Shown piece by piece: positions 34,891-41,732 of a stretch of DNA of 64,000 bases. Position 1 is the first letter of the stretch, and each line of letters starts with the position of its first letter. This stretch comes from DASVTR01 sp036387475 (GTDB lineage: Bacteria > Acidobacteriota > Blastocatellia > Pyrinomonadales > Pyrinomonadaceae), in contig DASVTR010000026.1 in assembly GCA_036387475.1 (NCBI GenBank), positions 228,886 through 292,885 on the forward strand, read 5' to 3'. The notes under the pieces were generated by a model. It was not told the origin of the DNA. It worked only from the letters and a program-made list of their open reading frames with translations, and searched no databases. The translations under genes and the position numbers were made by a program.

Positions 34891-35910
34891 TTGACAAAGT
34901 TTCGGCACTTTTCCACAGATGTCTGTAGAGTAATCCCTGCTTTTCCATCTTACCGGGGAGAAACCCACCATGAACAAAAAATTGAAGAACTCACCGCGCG
35001 CTTCATCGAAGAGCAGGAGTTAAAGGGCGCGTCGCCTCATACTCTACGCGGCTTTCAACAGAGCGCGAGCTATTGGCTTGAGTCTGGCTTGAGCCTTGAG
35101 CATTTCGAGTCGAAAGACCTGCTTGAAATGTTCGCCGCGGCGCTGCCGCCGACGCTCGCTTCTTCGACGATGATTGTGCATCTGACGCGGCTCTGCACGT
35201 TCAGTAACTGGTGTGCCAGAAATCATTACACCAACATGCGGCATCGTGCACCGCATCAATCGCGGCGGCCCAAGCATCGCTTGCTGCCGACCGCCGAAGA
35301 GACGCGGCGACTGTTAAATGCTCTGGCCGAGCGTGCGGCTCTGGCAACAGTCGGTCGAGCGCGGACACGGCAGCAGGATTATTTAATTGTCCGTGTGCTC
35401 TATGAGACAGGAGCGCGAATCAGCGAAGCTCTGGCGCTGAATGTTGATGATGTGTTTTGTTCGGATGACGAGCGCAGCTACATCATCATTCGCGGCACGA
35501 AGAGCGAGGCAGCAGAGCGGGCCGTGGCCGTCAGTGATGAGTTGGCCCAAGACCTCTACAATTTTCGCGTGCGCTGGCATCTCGCCAGGGGCCGCATCTT
35601 CAAATCGAAGTCGAGGCGACCTCTCTCCGGTAATGAGTTTGGCAAGTGGCTCAAAGATTTCTGCGCGTCAATCAACATTCATTGTCCCGTCACGCCGCAC
35701 ACTTTCCGTTACGCATACATCCTCGGCCTGATTGAAGAGGGCAAGAGTGCGCTGGAAGTAATGACGCGGCTCGGTCATACAGATGTTGAGATGACCGTTT
35801 ATTATTTCAACCAGGTCAGGCGATTGATGCCCTACGTTGAAGTGTCTGGGGACATTGCTATTCTTGAGCGCAAGCGCAAATTCTGGAAGGACAAGGGCAG
35901 CAAGTTTTAA
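34891..35910 (+). CDS. Tyrosine recombinase (phage integrase family)
   Basis: The 339-residue protein has a SAM-like core-binding domain (IEELTARFIEEQELKGASPH...SNWCARNHY) and a catalytic domain from about residue 130. All catalytic residues are present: Arg in ETGARISEAL, Lys in IRGTKSEAAERAV, HxxR in VTPHTFRYAY, His in RLGHTDVEM and Tyr in VYYFNQVRR. The start is uncertain: the open frame runs from TTG 34891, while a good GGGGAG ribosome site and ATG at 34970 lie in another frame that could join at an A6 run (34975-34980). Directly behind it lie 0.95 kb of palindromes and dif-like cores that are likely its targets. A XerC/D housekeeping role is possible, but the surroundings look like an island. 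Confidence 0.88.
   Translation: MTKFRHFSTDVCRVIPAFPSYRGETHHEQKIEELTARFIEEQELKGASPHTLRGFQQSASYWLESGLSLEHFESKDLLEMFAAALPPTLASSTMIVHLTRLCTFSNWCARNHYTNMRHRAPHQSRRPKHRLLPTAEETRRLLNALAERAALATVGRARTRQQDYLIVRVLYETGARISEALALNVDDVFCSDDERSYIIIRGTKSEAAERAVAVSDELAQDLYNFRVRWHLARGRIFKSKSRRPLSGNEFGKWLKDFCASINIHCPVTPHTFRYAYILGLIEEGKSALEVMTRLGHTDVEMTVYYFNQVRRLMPYVEVSGDIAILERKRKFWKDKGSKF
34908..34926 (+). repeat. Direct repeat at the left edge of the recombinase island (possible att)
   Basis: CTTTTCCACAGATGTCTGT occurs here and identically at 39081-39099, bracketing recombinase, palindrome region, phage-like genes and the 103-residue gene. It overlaps the 5' end of the recombinase frame. Confidence 0.5.
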
Positions 35911-35942
35911 GGGCTACGGCGCAGGAGCTTCGAGGGAGATCA

Positions 35943-35975
35943 CAAACTGTACGTTAAATTTTAACTTACAGTTTG
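35943..35975. promoter_or_regulatory. 33-bp palindrome behind the recombinase gene
   Basis: Arms CAAACTGTACGTTAAA and TTTAACTTACAGTTTG are complementary at 15 of 16 positions around a central T. It lies 33 bp after the recombinase stop and is AT-rich in a GC-rich region; it could be a terminator, an operator or a recombination core. Confidence 0.6.
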
Positions 35976-35992
35976 ACCAGGACGCTTGGAGC

Positions 35993-36061
35993 GTGTGTGC
36001 TTCCAAAAGATATTCTTTTGAAAGTAAGAACACACGACGCGCGGGCTGGCGCAGCCCGCGC
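35993..36061. repeat. Two adjacent hairpins
   Basis: 35993-36035: GTGTGT...ACACAC encloses CAAAAGA-TA-TTCTTTTG. 36039-36061: GCGCGGGCT-GGCGC-AGCCCGCGC, a 9-bp perfect stem. Both lie in the gene-free zone behind the recombinase. Confidence 0.6.
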
Positions 36062-36121
36062 TTGAGCATCTCGCTCCGCTCGATGCGCGCGTGGTTGTGT
36101 AGCTCGGTCGCGCTCGTGTGC

Positions 36122-36216
36122 CGATAATGCGGGATTATGAATTCGGCGGGCTGTGGCCCGCCCGTCGCCGTGCGCGCGTCTGCGCGCTCGTCGCCGTTCA
36201 TAATCCCGCATTATCG
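36122..36216. other. attC-like folded site 1: inverted pair of dif-like cores
   Basis: A 20-bp perfect stem (CGATAATGCGGGATTATGAA at 36122-36141 with its complement at 36197-36216) encloses 55 nt with two smaller hairpins (GGCGGGC-TGTG-GCCCGCC and GCGCGC-GTCT-GCGCGC). Each arm contains GATAA-(7 nt)-TTATG, the layout of a Xer/dif core. No gene is present here. Confidence 0.6.
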
Positions 36217-36792
36217 TCCCCCTTCGCGCCTGTCCCCGCGTCCCGCGCTGGTGCGTTGTGTGTTGGCCCACGTCGGCGTGGCTCCGGGCGTGCGCTCTGG
36301 CCGTGAACCCCACGGCGCGGGCCTGCGGCAAGCTGAATGCCATTCAGCGCCGCTCTGCCCGCGCGCCATCCTTCCCATCTTGTGTGCTCGAAGCCGTTCG
36401 CGCTTGCTGCGCTCATGGCTCCGGCTGTGCCGTCGCCCGCCGCGCCTGCGGCGCGTCGTCTTGCCCGCGCGCGGCATCTTGAAGGGCCGGGCAAATTGCC
36501 GCGCGCGGGCAGCGCTCTCTTCCTCGCGCTCGTGTTGTGTGCTGCCCGCTGCCTGTTGATTGATTTGTTGTGTGGGCTGGAAAGATGAATAGCAGAGGTC
36601 AGGCCGCTCGATAAAAAGCAGCCAGAGGCCGCGCTACGATATGGATTGCTGCGCGTAGCTGGCCGTCTGCCAGCTTTTTCGTTCTGCGCTGCCTCGATGC
36701 TCGACGGGGGCCGCTGGCGGGCGCGGGACGCGGGGAGCGCACAGCTACGAGGCGCGCTGGCGTGGCGCATCTGGCCGCTGGCGACCGGGTTT
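36217..36792. other. GC-rich gene-poor segment between two attC-like structures (possible structured RNA)
   Basis: About 575 bp with many short GC-rich hairpins. Open frames of 70-190 codons occur on both strands but consist of Ala, Arg and Pro runs without domains or ribosome sites. A terminator-like hairpin with T5 lies at 36657-36679, so a transcript crossing this stretch may be a non-coding RNA; there is no recognised family. Confidence 0.4.
36657..36679 (+). terminator. Rho-independent terminator in the gene-free region
   Basis: AGCTGGC (36657-36663), loop CGTCT, GCCAGCT (36669-36675) continuing into a run of five T (36675-36679). Confidence 0.65.
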
Positions 36793-36853
36793 GATAATGC
36801 CTGTTATGTCCGCAGCCGATGCTTTTGCGGCGAGGACATAACTCTGCATTATC
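36793..36853. other. attC-like folded site 2: inverted pair of dif-like cores
   Basis: The outer stem GATAATGC/GCATTATC (36793-36800, 36846-36853), an asymmetric 2 x 3 nt internal loop, the inner stem GTTATGTCC/GGACATAAC (36803-36811, 36834-36842) and an apical hairpin give a 61-nt structure. Outer box, unpaired spacer, inner box and variable tip follow the order of integron attC sites. The left arm GATAA-TGCCTG-TTATG has the 6-bp spacer of dif. Confidence 0.6.
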
Positions 36854-36898
36854 ACTGACCCTGTTGCCAGCGGCAGGCCGCGCCCGTGTGTGTGAGCG

Positions 36899-37066
36899 CT
36901 AAGCGGTGGGAGTTTGAAATTCAGGGTCATCCGCGTAGGCTGTCTGGATAGCTCGATAGAGTTTCAGCAGAGCCTTACGGTAGGTTGACTGCTGCCCCGT
37001 GGCGTTAATGTTCCTCAGGAGCGTAAAGAGCGTCGAGAGGCCAAGGTCAATCAAGAAATCATTCAT
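36899..37066 (-). CDS. Small hypothetical protein of the phage-like remnant (55 aa)
   Basis: The product starts MNDFLIDLGLSTLFTLLRNI and is helical with a hydrophobic N-terminal half and an acidic end. GGAAGGAG lies 6 bp before ATG 37066, and the start overlaps the stop of the preceding gene by 8 bp, so it is a genuine coupled gene. Short proteins beginning with a similar FLIDLG pattern occur in phage lysis or tail regions, but no function is assigned. Confidence 0.6.
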   Translation of the reverse strand: MNDFLIDLGLSTLFTLLRNINATGQQSTYRKALLKLYRAIQTAYADDPEFQTPTA

Positions 37067-37415
37067 CGCTTTCTCCTTCCAGTTGGATTGCACGACGGCG
37101 CGCAATCATTCTTCTGCGAGTCTGGGCCAACTTTCCATCTTCGTCAGGATGCGCCTGAATTAACAGGTCAACCATCACTTCGAGCACCTGCATATACTGG
37201 CGCAGCAGAATGAGTTGACGTTGACAGCGGCGCTCTCGCCTTTCGACCTCTTGAAGTCGCTCTAAGAATTTGGCTGCCGCGTTAATCTCGGACTCCACTT
37301 TCTTTCCAAGCAGGCCGTAGCGCGCAGCAATGAGCGTCAGGATTGAAGAGACGCCGGCAGCGACGATGGTTTGAAGCGTTGAATTCAACTTGTTGGCCCA
37401 CAGTGAGAGATACAC
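37059..37415 (-). CDS. Phage-like membrane-anchored coiled-coil protein
   Basis: The 118-residue product has a hydrophobic N-terminal segment (LQTIVAAGVSSILTLIAARY) followed by a long charged helix (VESEINAAAKFLERLQEVER, RRERRCQRQLILLRQYMQ) and a basic tail. One membrane segment plus a coiled coil is compatible with a holin or spanin-like lysis accessory, but this is inferred. The start is set to GTG 37415, the first in-frame start after the stop of the preceding gene; longer readings would overlap that gene and consist of Arg/Cys-rich noise. It overlaps the 55-residue gene by 8 bp. Confidence 0.55.
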   Translation of the reverse strand: MYLSLWANKLNSTLQTIVAAGVSSILTLIAARYGLLGKKVESEINAAAKFLERLQEVERRERRCQRQLILLRQYMQVLEVMVDLLIQAHPDEDGKLAQTRRRMIARRRAIQLEGESDE

Positions 37416-37459
37416 CCGCGAATTGCACTGGCAACGCGCGGGCGCATCACAGAGGGTTG

Positions 37460-37981
37460 TTAATCGCCCACCCAGGAGCGCCACGCCGGAGCGTTGGCAG
37501 GCCCGGGCACGCCGTCTTCGGCATTGAGGCCGAGTCGAAAGAGCGCACGCGAGACGGCAAACAGTGCGAGGCCGGGAGTGATGGCGAAGTCTGAGGCGTA
37601 GGGCAAAGATTGCGCCGTCAATCCCATCGCAACCGCTTGATCCTCCCACCCTTCACGCGGCTCTGCGCCCATCGCGGCATAGGCCGCGCGGCTGGCCTCG
37701 AACTCGCTGGAGCCGGGGCCAATGACTTGCTGGAGCAAAAAGCTGTTCCAGCGATACGAGGTCGGGGCAATTGCACGCACCGCCGCGATGGCCGTCGCGT
37801 TCAAGCGAGTCAAAGCCTTCTGCGCTGCCAGCAACACTTGGCGCTGGTTGCCCTGCGCAGGCGTCTGCGGGTTCGCAGGGATGACGCGCTGTCGCACAAA
37901 GCCGCGCTTGTCGAAAGTGATTGTGCCGCCGAGCGTCCCCGACGCTTCCATCGAGAACAGCGGCCCTTTAACGTGTGGCAT
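37460..37981 (-). CDS. Phage structural-type protein (GPLFSMxASGxLG family)
   Basis: The 173-residue protein opens MPHVKGPLFSMEASGTLGGT and continues ITFDKRGFVRQRVIPANPQT. This 'GPLFSxxASGxxG...FxK...VR...P.NP.T..Q' pattern recurs in hypothetical proteins of prophage structural regions, which is why I call it phage-like. The rest is helical, with AQGNQRQVLLAAQKALTRL and an Ala-rich middle. No enzymatic motif is visible. It is the second gene of a four-gene minus-strand remnant without terminase, portal or capsid genes, so the prophage is either degraded or the module has been captured. Confidence 0.6.
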   Translation of the reverse strand: MPHVKGPLFSMEASGTLGGTITFDKRGFVRQRVIPANPQTPAQGNQRQVLLAAQKALTRLNATAIAAVRAIAPTSYRWNSFLLQQVIGPGSSEFEASRAAYAAMGAEPREGWEDQAVAMGLTAQSLPYASDFAITPGLALFAVSRALFRLGLNAEDGVPGPANAPAWRSWVGD

Positions 37982-38005
37982 GAAATTATCTCCATCAGGG
38001 GAAGG

Positions 38006-38362
38006 TTAATGTTTGAACCGAACGGCATGGCCCGCTTCGAGCAGCAGGTCTGAGAGGTTCATCCACTGAGACTGTGAGGCTGTAGTTTGAAAATTCAACT
38101 CACAGAGCCAGCGGCCATACTTCTCTGACCTGCTCGATTGAATGCGAATTGCTGTCGCCTCATTGAGCCGTTCGACGACAAAGGCTTTCGCCCTCGCGCC
38201 GTCGAGCGTCATCAACTGCGGCGCATGGACCCGTGCCAGCCGGAAGGTGTCGCGCAGCCAGGTGTGAAAGCCGAGGTCAACGTCGAGCTTTAGAGTGTTG
38301 GCGTCAACAATCGAAATCAGCCTGGCTGCGTATTCGTGCAAGGTGCGCGTCCCCCATAACAA
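38006..38362 (-). CDS. Staphylococcal-nuclease-like (SNase) domain protein, probable active-site loss
   Basis: The 118-residue protein has the SNase layout: LISIVDANTLKLDVDLG for the first strands, FRLARVHAPQL with the first catalytic Arg, a middle helix GARAKAFVVERL, EKYGRWLCELNF with the second Arg, and NLSDLLLEAGHAV at the end. The general-base Glu that follows 'DTP' or 'DAP' in active enzymes is Gln here (HAPQ), so catalysis is doubtful. Such domains occur near phage genes. The start is uncertain: TTG 38362 is used, and a terminator hairpin ends only 11 bp upstream. Confidence 0.65.
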   Translation of the reverse strand: MLWGTRTLHEYAARLISIVDANTLKLDVDLGFHTWLRDTFRLARVHAPQLMTLDGARAKAFVVERLNEATAIRIQSSRSEKYGRWLCELNFQTTASQSQWMNLSDLLLEAGHAVRFKH

Positions 38363-38372
38363 ACAGGAAAAG

Positions 38373-38404
38373 CCCCCCGTGACTCATCCAGTCGTCACGG
38401 GGGG
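38373..38404 (-). terminator. Rho-independent terminator facing the phage-like genes
   Basis: CCCCCCGTGAC (38373-38383) pairs exactly with GTCACGGGGGG (38394-38404). On the minus strand the stem is followed by CTTTTCCTGTTTG. It would stop minus-strand transcription directly before the nuclease-like gene, suggesting deletion of an upstream gene or an attenuator. Confidence 0.75.
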
Positions 38405-38850
38405 CGCGCAAGCTAGAATGATTGCGGAGAGGCAGCTTTGTCAACCACAGGCTGAAAAGTGGTCTACGGAGCGCGAGCACGTGCGCGCCTCTCTCCGGGT
38501 CGAGTCTCTACGGAGTTTCTACGGAGCGGGAACGGAGCGGCAGGCACAAATTGAGCACTTTCCGCGAATTTGCTCAGCATTTTGCAAACAGGTGACATAC
38601 CGTCGAGAGCAGGAACACGTAGCGCGCTCACCAACTCAAAACAGAATCGTTCGCCTCGTGTTTGCCCGCGCGCAGAAAATAATTGCAAATCAATTCCTGG
38701 TCGAGTAGATTGCGCGTCGCACTTCTCAGTGCCAGCGCCGCGCTGATTGAGCAGAGAGTTTGCAAGCTTTCTGTCTCGATGATCGAAGACACTGTGAACT
38801 TCTGCGCGGCGCTCTTCCCAACATCACAGACCTTTCACACAGGAGAGGCC
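38405..38850. other. 446-bp region without a convincing gene
   Basis: Short frames occur on both strands but lack ribosome sites. A triplet of CTACGGAG-like words (about 38463-38525) may be a binding-site cluster. The segment leads to the 103-residue gene, whose ribosome site AGGAGA is clear. Confidence 0.4.
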
Positions 38851-39162
38851 ATGCCAAAGCACACACGCCGATTCGGTGCATTTCATCGCGCCAACCGACG
38901 CAATCAGCCACCACTTGCGCGGATGTTTTCACCATTGGAGATTGACGCATTGCTGCTTGAAGGAGTGGCAAGTGACAAATCAGTGGTAAGAGGTGAGAAA
39001 TCAGGGGTAAGTGAGAAATCAGGTGTAAGCGATGATAAATCAGGGGAAAGAGCAGGCAATTTCCAGCAAGGAAAAGACATCTTTTCCACAGATGTCTGTG
39101 GAAAAGCCTGTGGAAAAACCGCCTTCGGACGTTACAAGTTCCTGACAATTTTAGACTTCTAG
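38851..39162 (+). CDS. Hypothetical 103-aa protein with short internal repeats
   Basis: The product begins MPKHTRRFGAFHRANRRNQP, a strongly basic stretch, and then has FSPLEIDALLLEGVASDKS. Residues 45-70 repeat a unit (EKSGVSEKSGVSDDKSGE) encoded by four degenerate copies of AAATCAG-GGTAAG, so it probably grew by tandem duplication. No family is recognised. AGGAGA precedes ATG 38851 with good spacing. The 3' part of the gene runs through the 24-bp palindrome and the right copy of the 19-bp direct repeat, so the C-terminus may have been formed by insertion of the island. Confidence 0.5.
   Translation: MPKHTRRFGAFHRANRRNQPPLARMFSPLEIDALLLEGVASDKSVVRGEKSGVSEKSGVSDDKSGERAGNFQQGKDIFSTDVCGKACGKTAFGRYKFLTILDF
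39081..39099 (+). repeat. Direct repeat at the right edge of the recombinase island (possible att)
   Basis: CTTTTCCACAGATGTCTGT, identical to 34908-34926. Confidence 0.5.
39082..39105. repeat. Palindrome overlapping the right direct repeat
   Basis: TTTTCCACAGA (39082-39092), a central TG, and the exact complement TCTGTGGAAAA (39095-39105). The left repeat copy keeps only half of this symmetry. Confidence 0.6.
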
Positions 39163-39221
39163 CATTTTGCACACTTGTGCGGCATCTTTTGCGGACTCGT
39201 CGCAAAGTTAGGCACGCATTT

Positions 39222-39581
39222 ATGCGGCAAAAGTTTCGGGCGCGGCCCCGCCGCTTTTTCCAGTTTATCTTCCTGAGTTGGCTGCTCATCGCGGCGGGAG
39301 CTTCCTGCGTCAGGTTGCCACGCCGCACCACCAGCGCTGCCGGTCAAAATGCGCCACCCGCCGCCCGCCTTGAGACGCCGAGCGAAGCTCTCATCAACAT
39401 CAATACTGCAACGCCCGAAGAACTGGATAAGCTGCCGGGCATAGGGGCTGCGCTGGCCGCGCGCATCGTCGAGCACCGCGAGCGATACGGGCGCTTCCGT
39501 CGCGCAGAGCATTTGCTGATGGTGCGCGGCATCAGCGAGCGGCGCTATCAAACAATCAGCGCTCTTGTGACAACGGAGTGA
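39222..39581 (+). CDS. comEA: ComEA-type helix-hairpin-helix DNA-binding protein
   Basis: The 119-residue protein has an N-terminal membrane anchor (FFQFIFLSWLLIAAGASC, possibly a lipoprotein signal), a short linker and one ComEA domain: INTATPEELDKLPGIGAALA, ARIVEHRERYGRF, and AEHLLMVRGISERRYQTI. ComEA binds incoming double-stranded DNA outside the membrane during natural transformation. ATG 39222 is taken because the membrane segment follows it at once; an earlier ATG at 39177 would precede unrelated basic residues. ComEC, which works with it, is encoded 3 kb further on the opposite strand. Confidence 0.82.
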   Translation: MRQKFRARPRRFFQFIFLSWLLIAAGASCVRLPRRTTSAAGQNAPPAARLETPSEALININTATPEELDKLPGIGAALAARIVEHRERYGRFRRAEHLLMVRGISERRYQTISALVTTE

Positions 39582-39588
39582 GCAAAGC

Positions 39589-40974
39589 GTGCCTGAGTTA
39601 CAACAGTTACGCGATGCGGCGCTTGAGATTTTTCGTGCGGCCCTGCGGAGCGCGGATGCGGGCAGAGCCGTGCGCCGCGCCGTTCGACTTGACGGCGAGC
39701 AGCTTCTCATCAATGCGACGCACATCAATCTGGCCGCTCGCCAATGCAATATTTACTGCGTCGCCATTGGCAAAGCCGCGCACGCAATGGCCGTGGCGCT
39801 TGAAGATGTTCTCGGCGAGAGGCTGACAGCCGGAGTGTCGGTTGGCTTGCCGCCGGAAATGTCGCGCGGCCAATCCGCACCTGTCACATACATCTCGTCT
39901 TCTCTTTCCAATCGCTGGCGCATCTTCGCTGGAGGGCATCCGCTGCCAAACGAAGAGAGCCTTGCCGCCGCACGCGCCGCCTTTAACCTGCTGCGCCGCG
40001 CCGAAGAGGAACGGGCGCTCGTCATCTTTCTCATCTCCGGCGGCGGCTCTGCGCTGCTCGAATGGCCTCGCGACTTACAGATAACACTCGAAGAGTTGCG
40101 TGAGGGCAATCGCATACTCGTCGAAAGCGGCGCGAGCATCGCGGAGATTAACGCCGTCCGCCGCGCCATCTCAGCCGTCAAGGGAGGCTGTCTGTCTGCA
40201 CGCGCGCCCCATGCGGATCAACTGAGCCTGATTATTTCCGATACCAACACGGGCGAAGAATCAAATGTCGCCTCCGGCCCGACCTTTGAGCCGCAGCCGG
40301 ACGCGCCCGAAGCAGCCGCCGTCATCGCACGCTACAAGTTGGCCCAGCATCTGCCCGCTTCAATCCTACAAGTCATCAACCAGCCCGCCGTCGCTCATAA
40401 TGAATCGCCGGTTGAATCTCTGCGGAAACACTATGTTCTGCTCAATAATGAAGACGCTCTCGCGGCAGCAGCAGACGCAGCACGCTCGCAAGGCTTCATG
40501 GTCGAAATCGCAAGCGACATTATTGAGCAGCAGATAGACACAGGCTGCACGCAGCTTTTAGAGCGGCTCTTCACCCTACAGCGTCGAGCGATTGGCGCAG
40601 GCCGCGTTGCCTGCCTGCTTTCAGGCGGTGAGTTTGCGTGCCCTGTGCGAGGCCGTGGGACGGGAGGGCGCAACAGCGAGACGGCGCTGCGGCTGGTTCT
40701 GGGAATCGAAGAGCACAGAGAGAGCAACAAGGGCTTGTCGTCTCACGTCGTTGCACTCAGCGCGGGCACTGACGGGATTGACGGCAACAGTCCGGCGGCG
40801 GGTGCTCTCTCTGACGAGACGACGCTCATGCGCGCTCAAACGTTAGGGCTGGATGCGCGTGAGTTTCTTAAGACGAGCGATGCATATAGTTTCTTCGAAG
40901 CTCTCGGCGATTCAATCGTTACTGGCCCGACCGATACAAACGTGCGCGACGTGCGCGTCCTGCTGGCGAGTTGA
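39589..40974 (+). CDS. Glycerate 2-kinase, MOFRL family
   Basis: The 461-residue enzyme phosphorylates D-glycerate to 2-phosphoglycerate, linking serine and glyoxylate breakdown to glycolysis. The N-terminal DUF4147 domain shows CVAIGKAAHAMAVAL, AGGHPLPNEESLAAA and FLISGGGSALLEWP. The MOFRL domain near the C-terminus has ACLLSGGEFACPVRGRGTGG, GGRNSETALRL and ALSAGTDGIDGNSPAAGA. The start is a GTG at 39589, 8 bp after the comEA stop, so the two genes may share a transcript. The length is normal for class II glycerate kinases. Confidence 0.9.
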   Translation: MPELQQLRDAALEIFRAALRSADAGRAVRRAVRLDGEQLLINATHINLAARQCNIYCVAIGKAAHAMAVALEDVLGERLTAGVSVGLPPEMSRGQSAPVTYISSSLSNRWRIFAGGHPLPNEESLAAARAAFNLLRRAEEERALVIFLISGGGSALLEWPRDLQITLEELREGNRILVESGASIAEINAVRRAISAVKGGCLSARAPHADQLSLIISDTNTGEESNVASGPTFEPQPDAPEAAAVIARYKLAQHLPASILQVINQPAVAHNESPVESLRKHYVLLNNEDALAAAADAARSQGFMVEIASDIIEQQIDTGCTQLLERLFTLQRRAIGAGRVACLLSGGEFACPVRGRGTGGRNSETALRLVLGIEEHRESNKGLSSHVVALSAGTDGIDGNSPAAGALSDETTLMRAQTLGLDAREFLKTSDAYSFFEALGDSIVTGPTDTNVRDVRVLLAS

Positions 40975-41108
40975 AACGCTTAACCCAGCGCTCTCGAAGC
41001 GTTGACGCGAACGCGCGATGAGGACTATAAAGTTGTGGCGCACTGCCGACTCCGCGCGCCACACCGACAGCTAGCCGTTTTCATATCCGCACAGGAGTTA
41101 TAGAAAAA

Positions 41109-41702
41109 ATGTCAACGAACGTTACGCCAAACGCCACTCAATTGCCCGCCACCGTCGAGTTGGAGACAGAGCATCTTCTTTCTTTCCAAATGTTGAAAGA
41201 CAAGCTCGACGCGCTGCGGGCCGCGCCCACGCTCGCAGACTTAGACCACTGGCTGAGCGAGGTGCATGTGACAGAGGCGGACGTGCGGCCCTTTCGTTTC
41301 TTCAAGCCGGGCACGTATGCGCGCCATCGTGTGATGCGCAACGAGTACGTCGAACTGCTCGTACTCTGCTGGTTGCCGGGCCAGCGCACGCCGATTCACG
41401 ACCACAACGGTTCATACGGCGCTGTGCGTGTCTGCGAAGGCGTGATGTGGGAGACTACGTTCGCGCTCAACGAGGCGAGCGAGTTGTATTATCGCGCGGC
41501 GCGCGAGTGGGGCAGAGGCGAAGTGACGGACGCGAACATCCCGGACATACATCAACTCGGCAACCCTGAGTGCAGCGGCCAGAACCTCGTCACACTGCAT
41601 CTCTACGCGCCGCCTCTCGGCGTGCTTAACACCTACAAGGTCGGCAGCTCCGAAGTCGGGCATTACTCGCCGAATGAATTTATGGACGGAGCTGGAATCT
41701 AG
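41109..41702 (+). CDS. Cysteine dioxygenase-family cupin
   Basis: The 197-residue protein resembles type I cysteine dioxygenase, which oxidises cysteine to cysteine sulfinate with Fe(II). The iron ligands are in TPIHDHNGSYGAV (two His) and VTLHLYAPPLGVLNTY (third His). Arg in YARHRVMRNEYVELLV matches the substrate-binding arginine. The domain is slightly larger than the bacterial minimum because of a 25-residue Thr-rich start. The following arginase-like gene is 30 bp away on the same strand, so they may form a small amino-acid catabolic operon. Confidence 0.82.
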   Translation: MSTNVTPNATQLPATVELETEHLLSFQMLKDKLDALRAAPTLADLDHWLSEVHVTEADVRPFRFFKPGTYARHRVMRNEYVELLVLCWLPGQRTPIHDHNGSYGAVRVCEGVMWETTFALNEASELYYRAAREWGRGEVTDANIPDIHQLGNPECSGQNLVTLHLYAPPLGVLNTYKVGSSEVGHYSPNEFMDGAGI

Positions 41703-41732
41703 CGTCGCGGCGATGCGTGCGGTGATGTTGGG

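Noticed and set aside
36198..36770. 190-codon minus-strand frame (and shorter plus-strand frames) in the GC-rich desert
   Set aside because: Ala/Arg/Pro composition typical of chance frames in GC-rich DNA, no domain or ribosome site, and it crosses several hairpins.
36122..36853. Canonical class 1-type integron attC sites
   Set aside because: The boxes do not match GTTRRRY/RYYYAAC and the recombinase lacks an evident IntI-specific insertion; only the architecture is similar.
38295..38708. 137-codon plus-strand frame over the terminator before the 103-aa gene
   Set aside because: It overlaps the nuclease-like gene start and a strong hairpin and has no ribosome site.
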